Origin: an uncultured Clostridia bacterium
GTDB taxonomy: Bacteria > Bacillota > Clostridia > TANB77 > CAG-508
Length of the DNA: 14,504 nucleotides
Direction of reading: 5' to 3'
Assembly (NCBI GenBank): GCA_949077355.1
Contig: CARUQW010000039.1
Location: 344-14,847 of the forward strand
Shown piece after piece: positions 1 to 6,237 of this stretch. The notes under the pieces are model-generated. The model was not told the origin of the DNA. It searched no databases and was given only the letters and a program-made list of their open reading frames with translations. The position numbers and the translations under genes are program-made. Position 1 is the stretch's first letter; each line of letters begins with the position of its first letter.

Positions 1-731
1 GATTGGGAGGAAATGTATTAGGATTTTCAGAAGCATCTTCTAGTTCTGTATCAAAAGGAGAAACGGTATCTGATACGATAAGAGTAGTAGGATGTTATAG
101 TGATATTATTGCTATGAGACATCCAAAAGAAGGTGCACCATTAGTAGCATCGCAAAAATCTGTAGTGCCAATTATCAATGCGGGAGATGGAGGACATAAT
201 CATCCAACACAAACATTAACAGATTTATTGACTATTCAATGTGAAAAAGGTAGATTAGAGAATTTAACGATAGGACTTTGTGGTGACTTGAAATTTGGAA
301 GAACAGTACATTCATTAATTACAGCTATGTCAAGATATAAAAATATAAAATTTGTATTAATCTCTCCAAAAGAGTTGGTAATTCCAGAGTATATTAAAAA
401 AGAAGTTTTAGAAAGAAATCATATTGAGTATTGTGAAACAAATGATATCGAAGAATATATGAACCAATTAGATGTTTTATATATGACAAGAGTGCAAAAA
501 GAAAGATTTTTCAATGAAGATGATTATGTTAGATTAAAAGATTATTACATTTTGAATAAAGAAAAATTAGAAAAAGCAAAAGAAGATTTATGTATTATGC
601 ATCCATTACCAAGAGTAAATGAAATTGCAACAGATGTAGATGAAGATAAAAGAGCATGTTATTTTAAACAAGCAGAGTATGGAAAATATATTAGAATGGC
701 GCTTATTTTGAAATTGTTGGAGGTAAAATAG
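1..731 (+). CDS. pyrB: Aspartate carbamoyltransferase catalytic chain, 3' part (5' end outside window)
   Basis: Catalytic subunit of aspartate transcarbamoylase, which condenses carbamoyl phosphate with aspartate in the first committed step of pyrimidine synthesis in the cytoplasm. About 243 codons are visible, roughly the last three quarters of a family member of about 305 residues. The frame is open to the left edge, so the TTG at 3 is an internal Leu and not a start. Visible motifs, numbered from that Leu: the KGETVSDT segment near 18-25, MRHP at 38-41, the carbamoyl-phosphate/aspartate loop GDGGHNHPTQT at 61-71, the aspartate-binding TRVQKERF near 162-169, and the HPLPRV loop at 200-205. 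The stop TAG at 729-731 abuts the ATG of pyrI at 732, so the two subunits are almost certainly translated from one message. Identification is firm. Confidence 0.97.
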   Translation, partial: LGGNVLGFSEASSSSVSKGETVSDTIRVVGCYSDIIAMRHPKEGAPLVASQKSVVPIINAGDGGHNHPTQTLTDLLTIQCEKGRLENLTIGLCGDLKFGRTVHSLITAMSRYKNIKFVLISPKELVIPEYIKKEVLERNHIEYCETNDIEEYMNQLDVLYMTRVQKERFFNEDDYVRLKDYYILNKEKLEKAKEDLCIMHPLPRVNEIATDVDEDKRACYFKQAEYGKYIRMALILKLLEVK

Positions 732-1148
732 ATGAAAATAGATAGTATCAAAAATGGAATTGTAATTGATCACATTGGAGCCAAAAAGGGAATGGAAATT
801 TATGAAGCTCTAAAATTAAAGGAACTAGATTGTTCTGTGGCTATTATAACCAATGCCAAAAGTGAGAAAATGGGGAGAAAAGATATTATAAAAATTGATA
901 AAGATATGGAAATCAATATGGATGTGATTGGATTTATTGAACCAAATGCAACCATTAATGTAGTAAAAGATGATAAATTAGTAGATAAGTATAATGTGAA
1001 ATTGCCAGAAAAAATTGTAAATATTGCTAAATGCCAAAATCCAAGATGTATTACTTCCATTGAAAAAGATTTAGATCAAGTATTTCATTTGACAGACAAA
1101 GAAAATCAAGTATATCGCTGCCAATATTGCGAAATGAGTTTGAAATAG
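732..1148 (+). CDS. pyrI: Aspartate carbamoyltransferase regulatory chain
   Basis: Zinc-binding regulatory subunit that holds ATCase catalytic trimers together and carries the allosteric nucleotide site. It is 138 aa, slightly shorter than the roughly 150 aa of the enteric protein. The N-terminal nucleotide-binding half includes the GIVIDHI strand near residues 9-15. The C-terminal zinc domain has the expected four cysteines, C101-x4-C106 and C130-x2-C133. The ATG directly follows the pyrB stop, with the GGAGG at 719-723 inside the pyrB end serving as ribosome binding site. It is the last gene of its unit, being followed by a perfect hairpin terminator. Its presence means this ATCase is of the allosteric pyrB-pyrI type and not the unregulated trimer of Bacillus. 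Confidence 0.95.
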   Translation: MKIDSIKNGIVIDHIGAKKGMEIYEALKLKELDCSVAIITNAKSEKMGRKDIIKIDKDMEINMDVIGFIEPNATINVVKDDKLVDKYNVKLPEKIVNIAKCQNPRCITSIEKDLDQVFHLTDKENQVYRCQYCEMSLK

Positions 1149-1160
1149 TGAATAAAATGA

Positions 1161-1195
1161 AAATCTCCTAATAAGATGTATTAGGAGATTTTTTT
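1161..1195 (+). terminator. Rho-independent terminator after pyrBI
   Basis: A perfect 13-bp stem (1161-1173 with 1179-1191) closes a 5-nt loop AGATG and runs into a T tract ending at 1195. It lies 12 nt after the pyrI stop and separates the pyrimidine genes from the cell-wall cluster. Confidence 0.93.
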
Positions 1196-1224
1196 ACGGA
1201 ATTTGAAAAAAACTTTCAAAGAAC

Positions 1225-1253
1225 TATACAAATTAGGAATTTAGTTATATAAT
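1225..1253 (+). promoter_or_regulatory. Probable sigma-A promoter for the murE cluster
   Basis: TATACA at 1225-1230 and a consensus TATAAT at 1248-1253 are separated by exactly 17 nt. It sits after the pyrBI terminator and about 60 nt upstream of the murE start, where a promoter is needed. The -35 box matches TTGACA at four of six positions. A near-palindrome TGGTAAAATTTTGCCA follows at 1267-1282 and could be an operator or chance. Confidence 0.6.
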
Positions 1254-1315
1254 GTAGAAAAGTTAGTGGTAAAATTTTGCCAAAGACGGTTTATTAATGT
1301 TTGGAGGAAAACGAA

Positions 1316-2785
1316 ATGAAACTAAAAGAAATGTTAGTTGGATTAGAAGGTTTAAAAGTAAAAGGAGATTTAGACCAAGAAATAAAAGAAATTGAAAGTA
1401 ATTCTAAAAAAGTAAAAGAAGGATATCTATTTATCGCAATTAAAGGATTTGATGTAGATGGACATCAATATGTAAAAAATGCGATTGAAAATGGTGCAAC
1501 AGCTGTTATGGTGGAAGAGGGGTGTGATTTAAAAGCATTAGCGATACCACAAGAAATTACGATTGTTATGGCAAAAGATACAAGAGAAGCTTTAGCAATT
1601 GTATCAAGTAATTTTTATGGTAATCCATCTAGAAAATTCCAATTAATAGGAGTAACAGGAACCAAAGGAAAAACAACTACCACTTTTATGATAAAAGAAA
1701 TTTTGGAAAAAGCAGGAAAAAAGGTAGGATTAATTGGAACCATTGCTACGTATAGAAATGGAAAAAAAATAAAAGAGAGTGATCGAACAACACCAGAAAG
1801 TCTTGAATTACAAAGAGAGTTTGCCCAAATGGCAGAAGCTGGAGTAGAAGCAGTTGTCATGGAAGTATCTTCGCAAAGTTTAAAATTACATAGAGTAGAT
1901 GGATGTCAATTTGACCTTGTGTTATTTACAAACTTTTCAGAGGATCATATTAGTCCAAAAGAGCATCCTGATATGCAAGATTATTTCAATTCTAAATTGA
2001 AATTATTTGAGATGTGTAAAACAGGAATTACGAATGCAGATGACCTATATGGAGCGAAAATACCAGGATTATTTCCAGATAGCAATATAATAACCTATGG
2101 AATTGATAATTTTGCAAATGTATTGGCAAAAGATATTACAGTTACGAATTCCTATGTTGATTTCAAAGTGAAAATAACAGATAAAAATGAAAGAGTTAAA
2201 ACTTGTATACCAGGAAGATTTAGCGTATACAATTCATTAGCTGCTATTTGTGTAGCTCAAAGATTTGGAATTTCGCCAGAAATTGTAAAAGAAGCATTGA
2301 CAGAAGTAAGAGTTCCAGGAAGGTCTGAATTGGTAGATAATAAAATGGAAATACCAATTATGATAGATTATGCGCATTCACCAGAAAGTTTACAAAATAT
2401 ATTACAAGCTGTAAAAAGTTATACAAGAGGAAGCGTGATATCTGTATTTGGATGTGGAGGAGACAGAGATAGTGGTAAAAGACCAATTATGGGAGAAATC
2501 TCAGGAAGAATTGCAGATTTTACTTTTATTACATCAGATAATCCAAGAACCGAGGAACCAGAGAAAATTGTAGAACAAATAGAAGCAGGAATGAAGAAAA
2601 CAAAAGGAAAATATAAAGTAGTAGTGGATCGAACAGAGGCTATTACAGAAGCCATTAAAATGGCAACGAAAAGAGATATTATTGTATTAGCAGGAAAAGG
2701 GCATGAACCATATCAAGAAATTAATGGAGTAAAACATCCCTATGATGAAAGAATTATTGTCAAAGAGATTATCGACAATTTATAA
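1316..2785 (+). CDS. murE: UDP-MurNAc-L-Ala-D-Glu:meso-diaminopimelate ligase
   Basis: Cytoplasmic ATP-dependent Mur ligase that adds the third amino acid of the peptidoglycan stem peptide. It is 489 aa from the ATG at 1316, the normal family length. An in-frame TTG at 1301 overlaps the ribosome binding site GGAGG (1303-1307), so ATG 1316, 8 nt after GGAGG, is preferred. Motifs: the ATP-binding P-loop GTKGKTTT at 115-122, the substrate-binding TTPESL segment, YAHSPESL in the C-terminal half, and DNPRTEEP at 408-415. The Arg in DNPR is the family marker for meso-diaminopimelate rather than lysine, so this organism probably has mDAP peptidoglycan. It is the first gene of the cluster murE-mraY-ftsW-murG. 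Confidence 0.96.
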   Translation: MKLKEMLVGLEGLKVKGDLDQEIKEIESNSKKVKEGYLFIAIKGFDVDGHQYVKNAIENGATAVMVEEGCDLKALAIPQEITIVMAKDTREALAIVSSNFYGNPSRKFQLIGVTGTKGKTTTTFMIKEILEKAGKKVGLIGTIATYRNGKKIKESDRTTPESLELQREFAQMAEAGVEAVVMEVSSQSLKLHRVDGCQFDLVLFTNFSEDHISPKEHPDMQDYFNSKLKLFEMCKTGITNADDLYGAKIPGLFPDSNIITYGIDNFANVLAKDITVTNSYVDFKVKITDKNERVKTCIPGRFSVYNSLAAICVAQRFGISPEIVKEALTEVRVPGRSELVDNKMEIPIMIDYAHSPESLQNILQAVKSYTRGSVISVFGCGGDRDSGKRPIMGEISGRIADFTFITSDNPRTEEPEKIVEQIEAGMKKTKGKYKVVVDRTEAITEAIKMATKRDIIVLAGKGHEPYQEINGVKHPYDERIIVKEIIDNL

Positions 2786-2821
2786 GGATACAAAGTACAA
2801 GCAGAAGAAAGGTTTGGTAAA

Positions 2822-3802
2822 ATGAGAGTAGAAACATCAATGCTAATCATAGCATTTATAACAGCAATTATATTAGGTTTCATTATTATACCAATATTAA
2901 GAAAATTAAAAGTAGGACAAATAGAAAGAGACGATGGCCCACAATCTCATTTAAAGAAGCAAGGAACCCCAACTATGGGGGGGATTATTATGATTATTAC
3001 TATGATTTTAGTAGTGACAGGGGCGTATATCTTTTTAATGATACAAGGACAAAACGAAACAGCCAATCGATTAGTACCTATGTTGATATTAACAATTGGA
3101 TTTGGTGTGATAGGTTTTATTGATGATTTTAAAAAACTTGTCTTGAAAAATACAAAGGGGTTAAAGCCAAGTTACAAAATGTTAGGATTATTACTAATAT
3201 CTGTTATTTATGTGATTTATCTTGTGCAAGGATTACATATTGGAACCGATACATATATTCCAATTTTGAAAATATATATTAATATACCAATTTATTTATA
3301 TATTCCATTTGCCATTATGGTCATCCTAGCAGCTACCAATGCAATCAACTTGACAGATGGTATCGATGGTCTTTCCTCTAGTGTATCAGCAATTATTATA
3401 ACATGTTTAACTGTAATTGGAATTACAGCAGGAATGAAAGAAATATCTATTTTTGGAAGTATTGTAATAGGAGCAACACTTGGATTTTTAATGTTTAACC
3501 TACACCCAGCAAAAGTCTTTATGGGAGATACTGGTTCTTTATTACTAGGTGGTGTTGTTTCCGCTATTGCATTATACTTAAAAATGCCATTATTGTTAAT
3601 TGTAATTGCACTTATTCCTGTATTAGAAACGCTTTCCGTTATGATACAAGTAGTTTATTTTAAAAAAACAGGAAAAAGATTTTTCAAAATGGCACCATTG
3701 CATCATCATTTTGAATTGCAAGGATGGAAAGAAAGTAAAGTGGTAATTATATTTAGTTTAATTACTTTAGTTTTATGTGTGATTGGATTAAAAATAGTCT
3801 AA
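2822..3802 (+). CDS. mraY: Phospho-MurNAc-pentapeptide transferase (lipid I synthase)
   Basis: Polytopic membrane enzyme that transfers phospho-MurNAc-pentapeptide from UDP to undecaprenyl phosphate, making lipid I. It is 326 aa, with hydrophobic helices along its whole length, typical of the family (10 TM). Cytoplasmic-loop motifs are all present: DDGP at 37-40, GTPTMGG at 48-54, the Mg-binding DDFKK at 101-105, NLTDGIDG at 176-183, GDTGS at 235-239 and the HHH motif at 294-296. The start is ATG at 2822, with an AGAAAGG ribosome binding site about 8 nt upstream and 36 nt after murE. In most Firmicutes murD follows mraY. Here only a 79-nt gap with a hairpin separates it from ftsW. Confidence 0.97.
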   Translation: MRVETSMLIIAFITAIILGFIIIPILRKLKVGQIERDDGPQSHLKKQGTPTMGGIIMIITMILVVTGAYIFLMIQGQNETANRLVPMLILTIGFGVIGFIDDFKKLVLKNTKGLKPSYKMLGLLLISVIYVIYLVQGLHIGTDTYIPILKIYINIPIYLYIPFAIMVILAATNAINLTDGIDGLSSSVSAIIITCLTVIGITAGMKEISIFGSIVIGATLGFLMFNLHPAKVFMGDTGSLLLGGVVSAIALYLKMPLLLIVIALIPVLETLSVMIQVVYFKKTGKRFFKMAPLHHHFELQGWKESKVVIIFSLITLVLCVIGLKIV

Positions 3803-3834
3803 ATGTGAAATTGGGGACGTTTCCTTTTTCACAT
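3803..3834 (+). repeat. REP-like hairpin between mraY and ftsW
   Basis: ATGTGAAA (3803-3810) pairs with TTTCACAT (3827-3834). Inside, GGGA pairs with TTCC around a CGT turn, with a TT/TT internal mismatch between the two stems. It starts right after the mraY stop. The core TTGGGGACG (3811-3819) recurs, extended to TTTTGGGGACGGAGG, in the larger hairpin on the other side of ftsW (5021-5035). Such GGGGACG palindromes resemble REP-type elements dispersed in Firmicutes genomes. That family assignment is from memory, not from a search. The hairpin lacks a T tract and is unlikely to be a strong terminator. Confidence 0.6.
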
Positions 3835-3881
3835 GGTAATTGAAAGTAGTTTAATTCAATTAGAAAGGGAAGAGTTTTTGA

Positions 3882-5020
3882 ATGGCAAAAAAGAAAAGAA
3901 AAGAAAAGAGTTTTTCAAGTTTTTTGAATAATCCAATTGATTTTACTTTGTTAATAACCATATTGCTGTTGCTTTCAATAGGTCTAATTATGGTGTTATC
4001 AGCAAGTTCTCCGTCTGCTTTGGCAGAAAGTGGAGATAGTTATTCTTATTTTTCTAAGCAATTATTGTTTGCTATTTTAGGAATTGCTGCTATGCTATTT
4101 ATTTCTAAAATCGATTATCGATTTTATCAGAAATTTTATAAACATGCCTGGTGGATAGCTTTAATTTTATTAGCACTTGTATTAGTAGCAGGAACAAAAG
4201 TAAATGGTGCTAAAAGATGGATTTTTATAACAAAGACGTTGTCATTTCAGCCATCAGAAATTGTAAAATTATTAATGATAATATTCTATGCAGGAATATT
4301 AATGAAGAATAGAGACCAATTGGGAGATTATAAAAAGGGCTTTATCTGGCATATGGTTATGCTGGCGCCTATCATAGGATTACTATTATTACAACCACAT
4401 TTTAGTGCTTCTATTGTTATTATAGGAATATGTTCTATTATGATGATAATGGCAGGTTGCAAGTTTACACATTTTGCAGCAACTGGAGGGATTTTTGGAA
4501 TACCAGCAATTGTTGGATTAGTCTTATTAGAACCATATCGATTAAAAAGAGTAGTAACCTTTTTGGATCCTTGGCAAGATGCAACAGGAGATGGATGGCA
4601 AGTAATCCAAAGTTTGTATGCAATTGGTTCACGGAGGACTATTTGGAGCAGGGCTTGGAGACAGTAAACAAAAATTCTTATACATTCCAGAACCACACAA
4701 TGATTTCATTTTCTCTATTTTAGGAGAAGAACTAGGATTTATAGGATGTGCAGCTGTTTTAATATTATTTGCTATCTTTATTTGGAGAGGAGTTTTAATA
4801 GCTATGAGAGCTCCAGACATGTTTGGAAGTTTAGTAGCTATTGGAATAACAGCACTAGTTGCCATTCAAGTAATTATCAATGTAGCCGTAGTAACATCAT
4901 CTATGCCAGCAACAGGAATGCCATTACCATTCTTTAGTTACCGGAGGAACGGCTTTATTCATATTGTTATGTGAAATGGGAATTTTACTAAACATATCAC
5001 GAGCCAGTGCGAAATCATGA
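3882..5020 (+). CDS. ftsW: Septal peptidoglycan polymerase FtsW (SEDS family), requiring two +1 frameshifts
   Basis: SEDS glycosyltransferase that polymerises lipid II at the division septum with a class B PBP. The protein is split over three frames: 3882-4631 (250 aa), 4633-4941 (103 aa) and 4943-5017 (25 aa), with stop TGA at 5018-5020. Skipping one C at 4632 and one at 4942 gives a continuous 378-aa protein of normal family length, about 10 TM helices, and every signature motif: NGAKRWI, QPSEIVKL, SGGLFGAGLG, the loop PEPHNDFIF with its conserved acidic residue, GEELGFIG, PFFSYGGT and a C-terminal MGILLNISR. Both breaks are an in-frame CGG followed by A, each landing on a conserved glycine. 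Without shifting, translation ends at 4667 (261 aa), before the PEPHNDF loop, or at 4974. SpoVE or RodA paralogues cannot be fully excluded, but the position before murG favours FtsW. No murD lies between mraY and this gene. Confidence 0.9.
4632..4635 (+). other. Putative +1 recoding site 1 (in-frame CGG-A) in ftsW
   Basis: The frame reads GGT TCA CGG AGG ACT and reaches a TAA at 4665-4667. Skipping C4632 reads TCA GGA GGA CTA TTT GGA, giving the expected SGGLFG motif. P-site slippage looks poor here: tRNA-Ser on UCA would have to re-pair with CAC. That favours out-of-frame decoding of GGA in the A site, or four-base decoding of CGGA. An added base in the assembly would look the same. Confidence 0.65.
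4942..4945 (+). other. Putative +1 recoding site 2 (in-frame CGG-A) in ftsW
   Basis: In the frame entered after site 1 the sequence is AGT TAC CGG AGG AAC, ending at a TGA at 4972-4974. Skipping C4942 reads AGT TAC GGA GGA ACG GCT, which restores the SYGGT motif, one of the most conserved in SEDS proteins, followed by the normal C-terminus. UAC to ACC slippage is also disfavoured for tRNA-Tyr. Confidence 0.65.
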
Positions 5021-5094
5021 TTTTGGGGACGGAGGAAAAAATCATGATTGAGGAGGTATTTAACCATGATTTTTTTCTCCGTCCCCAAAATCAT
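5017..5094 (+). repeat. REP-like element: 30-bp near-perfect inverted repeat between ftsW and murG
   Basis: The arms 5017-5046 and 5065-5094 are reverse complements at 29 of 30 positions, and the single mismatch is a G-U pair in RNA. They enclose an 18-nt loop (5047-5064) carrying AGGAGGT. The left arm begins inside the ftsW stop codon, so ftsW ends within the repeat. The core TTTTGGGGACGGAGG is related to the TTGGGGACG hairpin upstream of ftsW. The palindrome AATCATGATT occurs at 5013-5022 and again at 5040-5049. There is no T tract after the right arm. It may stabilise mRNA ends, attenuate murG, or simply be a dispersed element. Confidence 0.85.
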
Positions 5095-5111
5095 CGAAAA
5101 AGGAGAGAAAT

Positions 5112-6227
5112 ATGAAAGTAATCATTGCAGCGGCTGGAACAGCTGGTCATATTAATCCAGGAATAGCGATTGCTAATAAGATAAAACAAGAAGAGAAAGA
5201 TTCGAAGATTATATTTATTGGAACAACGAGGGGATTAGAAAATGATTTGGTTCCAAGAGCTGGCTATGAGCTGAAGACAATTGAAGCTTATGGTTTGAGT
5301 AAAAAACTTTCGATTGAAAATATAAAGAAGATTGGTAAAACATTGAAAGGCTATGGAGAGGCTAAAAAGATAATACAAGAATTTAAACCAGATATTGTGA
5401 TTGGAACAGGTGGCTATATTTGTGGAGCGACGATTTCAGCGGCACATAGTTTAAAAATTCCGACAATGTTGCATGAAAGTAATGCATTTCCTGGTAAAGC
5501 TGTAAAAATGCTAGTGAAGAAAACAGATACGATTTTGGTTTCTTTTCAAGATGCGATTCCAAGAATTAGAAAGGCTAAAAATGTAGTATATACAGGAACA
5601 CCAGTGAAGATAAAAAAACGAGATTACAGTATAAATGAAAAAAATAAAATCTTGAAAGAAATAGGCTTGAAAGAGACAAAGCCAATTGTTATTGTGTCAG
5701 GTGGTAGCCAAGGTGCACAAAAAATTAATGAAGCAATGTTTGACATTATTATGCACAAGTGGAATAAAAATTATCAAATCATTTGGGCAGCGGGTCCAAA
5801 GCAATTTGATGGGATTAAGGAAAAGTTAGAGAACAATTCTATGAATATTAATCATATTGACGGAATAAAAATTCTGCCATATATCTACAATATGGAAGAG
5901 GTTATGAATGTTGCTGATGTTTCTGTTGGAAGAGCCGGTGCTATGACAATTACAGAAATTGCTAATTTAGGAAAACCATCCATTCTTATACCACTTCCCA
6001 ATGTAAGCCATAATCATCAATTATACAATGCAAAGGTTTTAGAAAAAATAGGAGCAGCAAAAATTATTTTAAATGATGAGTTAACAGGAGAAAATTTAAA
6101 TCATGCAATTGAAGAGATTATTTTAGATAAAGTGAAAATGCAAGAAATGGGAAAAAAAGCACATGAGGTTTCGACGAATCAAGTAGAAGATAGAATTTAT
6201 CAGGAAGTAAGAAATTTGTTAAAATAG
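5112..6227 (+). CDS. murG: UDP-GlcNAc:lipid I N-acetylglucosaminyltransferase
   Basis: Peripheral membrane GT-B glycosyltransferase that converts lipid I to lipid II at the cytoplasmic face. It is 371 aa, typical length. The N-terminal lipid-acceptor domain has the first glycine-rich loop as AAGTAGHINPG (7-17; the usual form is GGTGGH, so its first Gly is Ala here), a second loop GTGGYICG at 98-105 and HESNAFPG at 121-128. The C-terminal UDP-GlcNAc domain has GGSQGA at 197-202, GRAGAMTITEIA at 273-284 with the conserved Glu near 282, and HNHQLYNA at 300-307. The ATG at 5112 has AGGAG at 5101-5105. It follows ftsW and the 30-bp hairpin, and ends the cell-wall cluster. Confidence 0.96.
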   Translation: MKVIIAAAGTAGHINPGIAIANKIKQEEKDSKIIFIGTTRGLENDLVPRAGYELKTIEAYGLSKKLSIENIKKIGKTLKGYGEAKKIIQEFKPDIVIGTGGYICGATISAAHSLKIPTMLHESNAFPGKAVKMLVKKTDTILVSFQDAIPRIRKAKNVVYTGTPVKIKKRDYSINEKNKILKEIGLKETKPIVIVSGGSQGAQKINEAMFDIIMHKWNKNYQIIWAAGPKQFDGIKEKLENNSMNINHIDGIKILPYIYNMEEVMNVADVSVGRAGAMTITEIANLGKPSILIPLPNVSHNHQLYNAKVLEKIGAAKIILNDELTGENLNHAIEEIILDKVKMQEMGKKAHEVSTNQVEDRIYQEVRNLLK

Positions 6228-6237
6228 AGGGAAAAAA

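Noticed and set aside
800..1060. Open frame on the minus strand across pyrI
   Set aside because: Antisense shadow of a well-supported gene, with no ribosome binding site and low-complexity hydrophobic composition. The same applies to minus-strand frames within murE, ftsW, murG, holB, ricT and thiN.
1301..1315. TTG at 1301 as the murE start
   Set aside because: The TTG overlaps the GGAGG ribosome binding site used by the ATG at 1316.
3882..5020. ftsW as a decaying pseudogene
   Set aside because: All motifs are intact on both sides of the breaks, there are no other stops or gaps, and both breaks share the CGG-A signature with an unrelated gene. Sequencing or assembly error cannot be excluded from the sequence alone.
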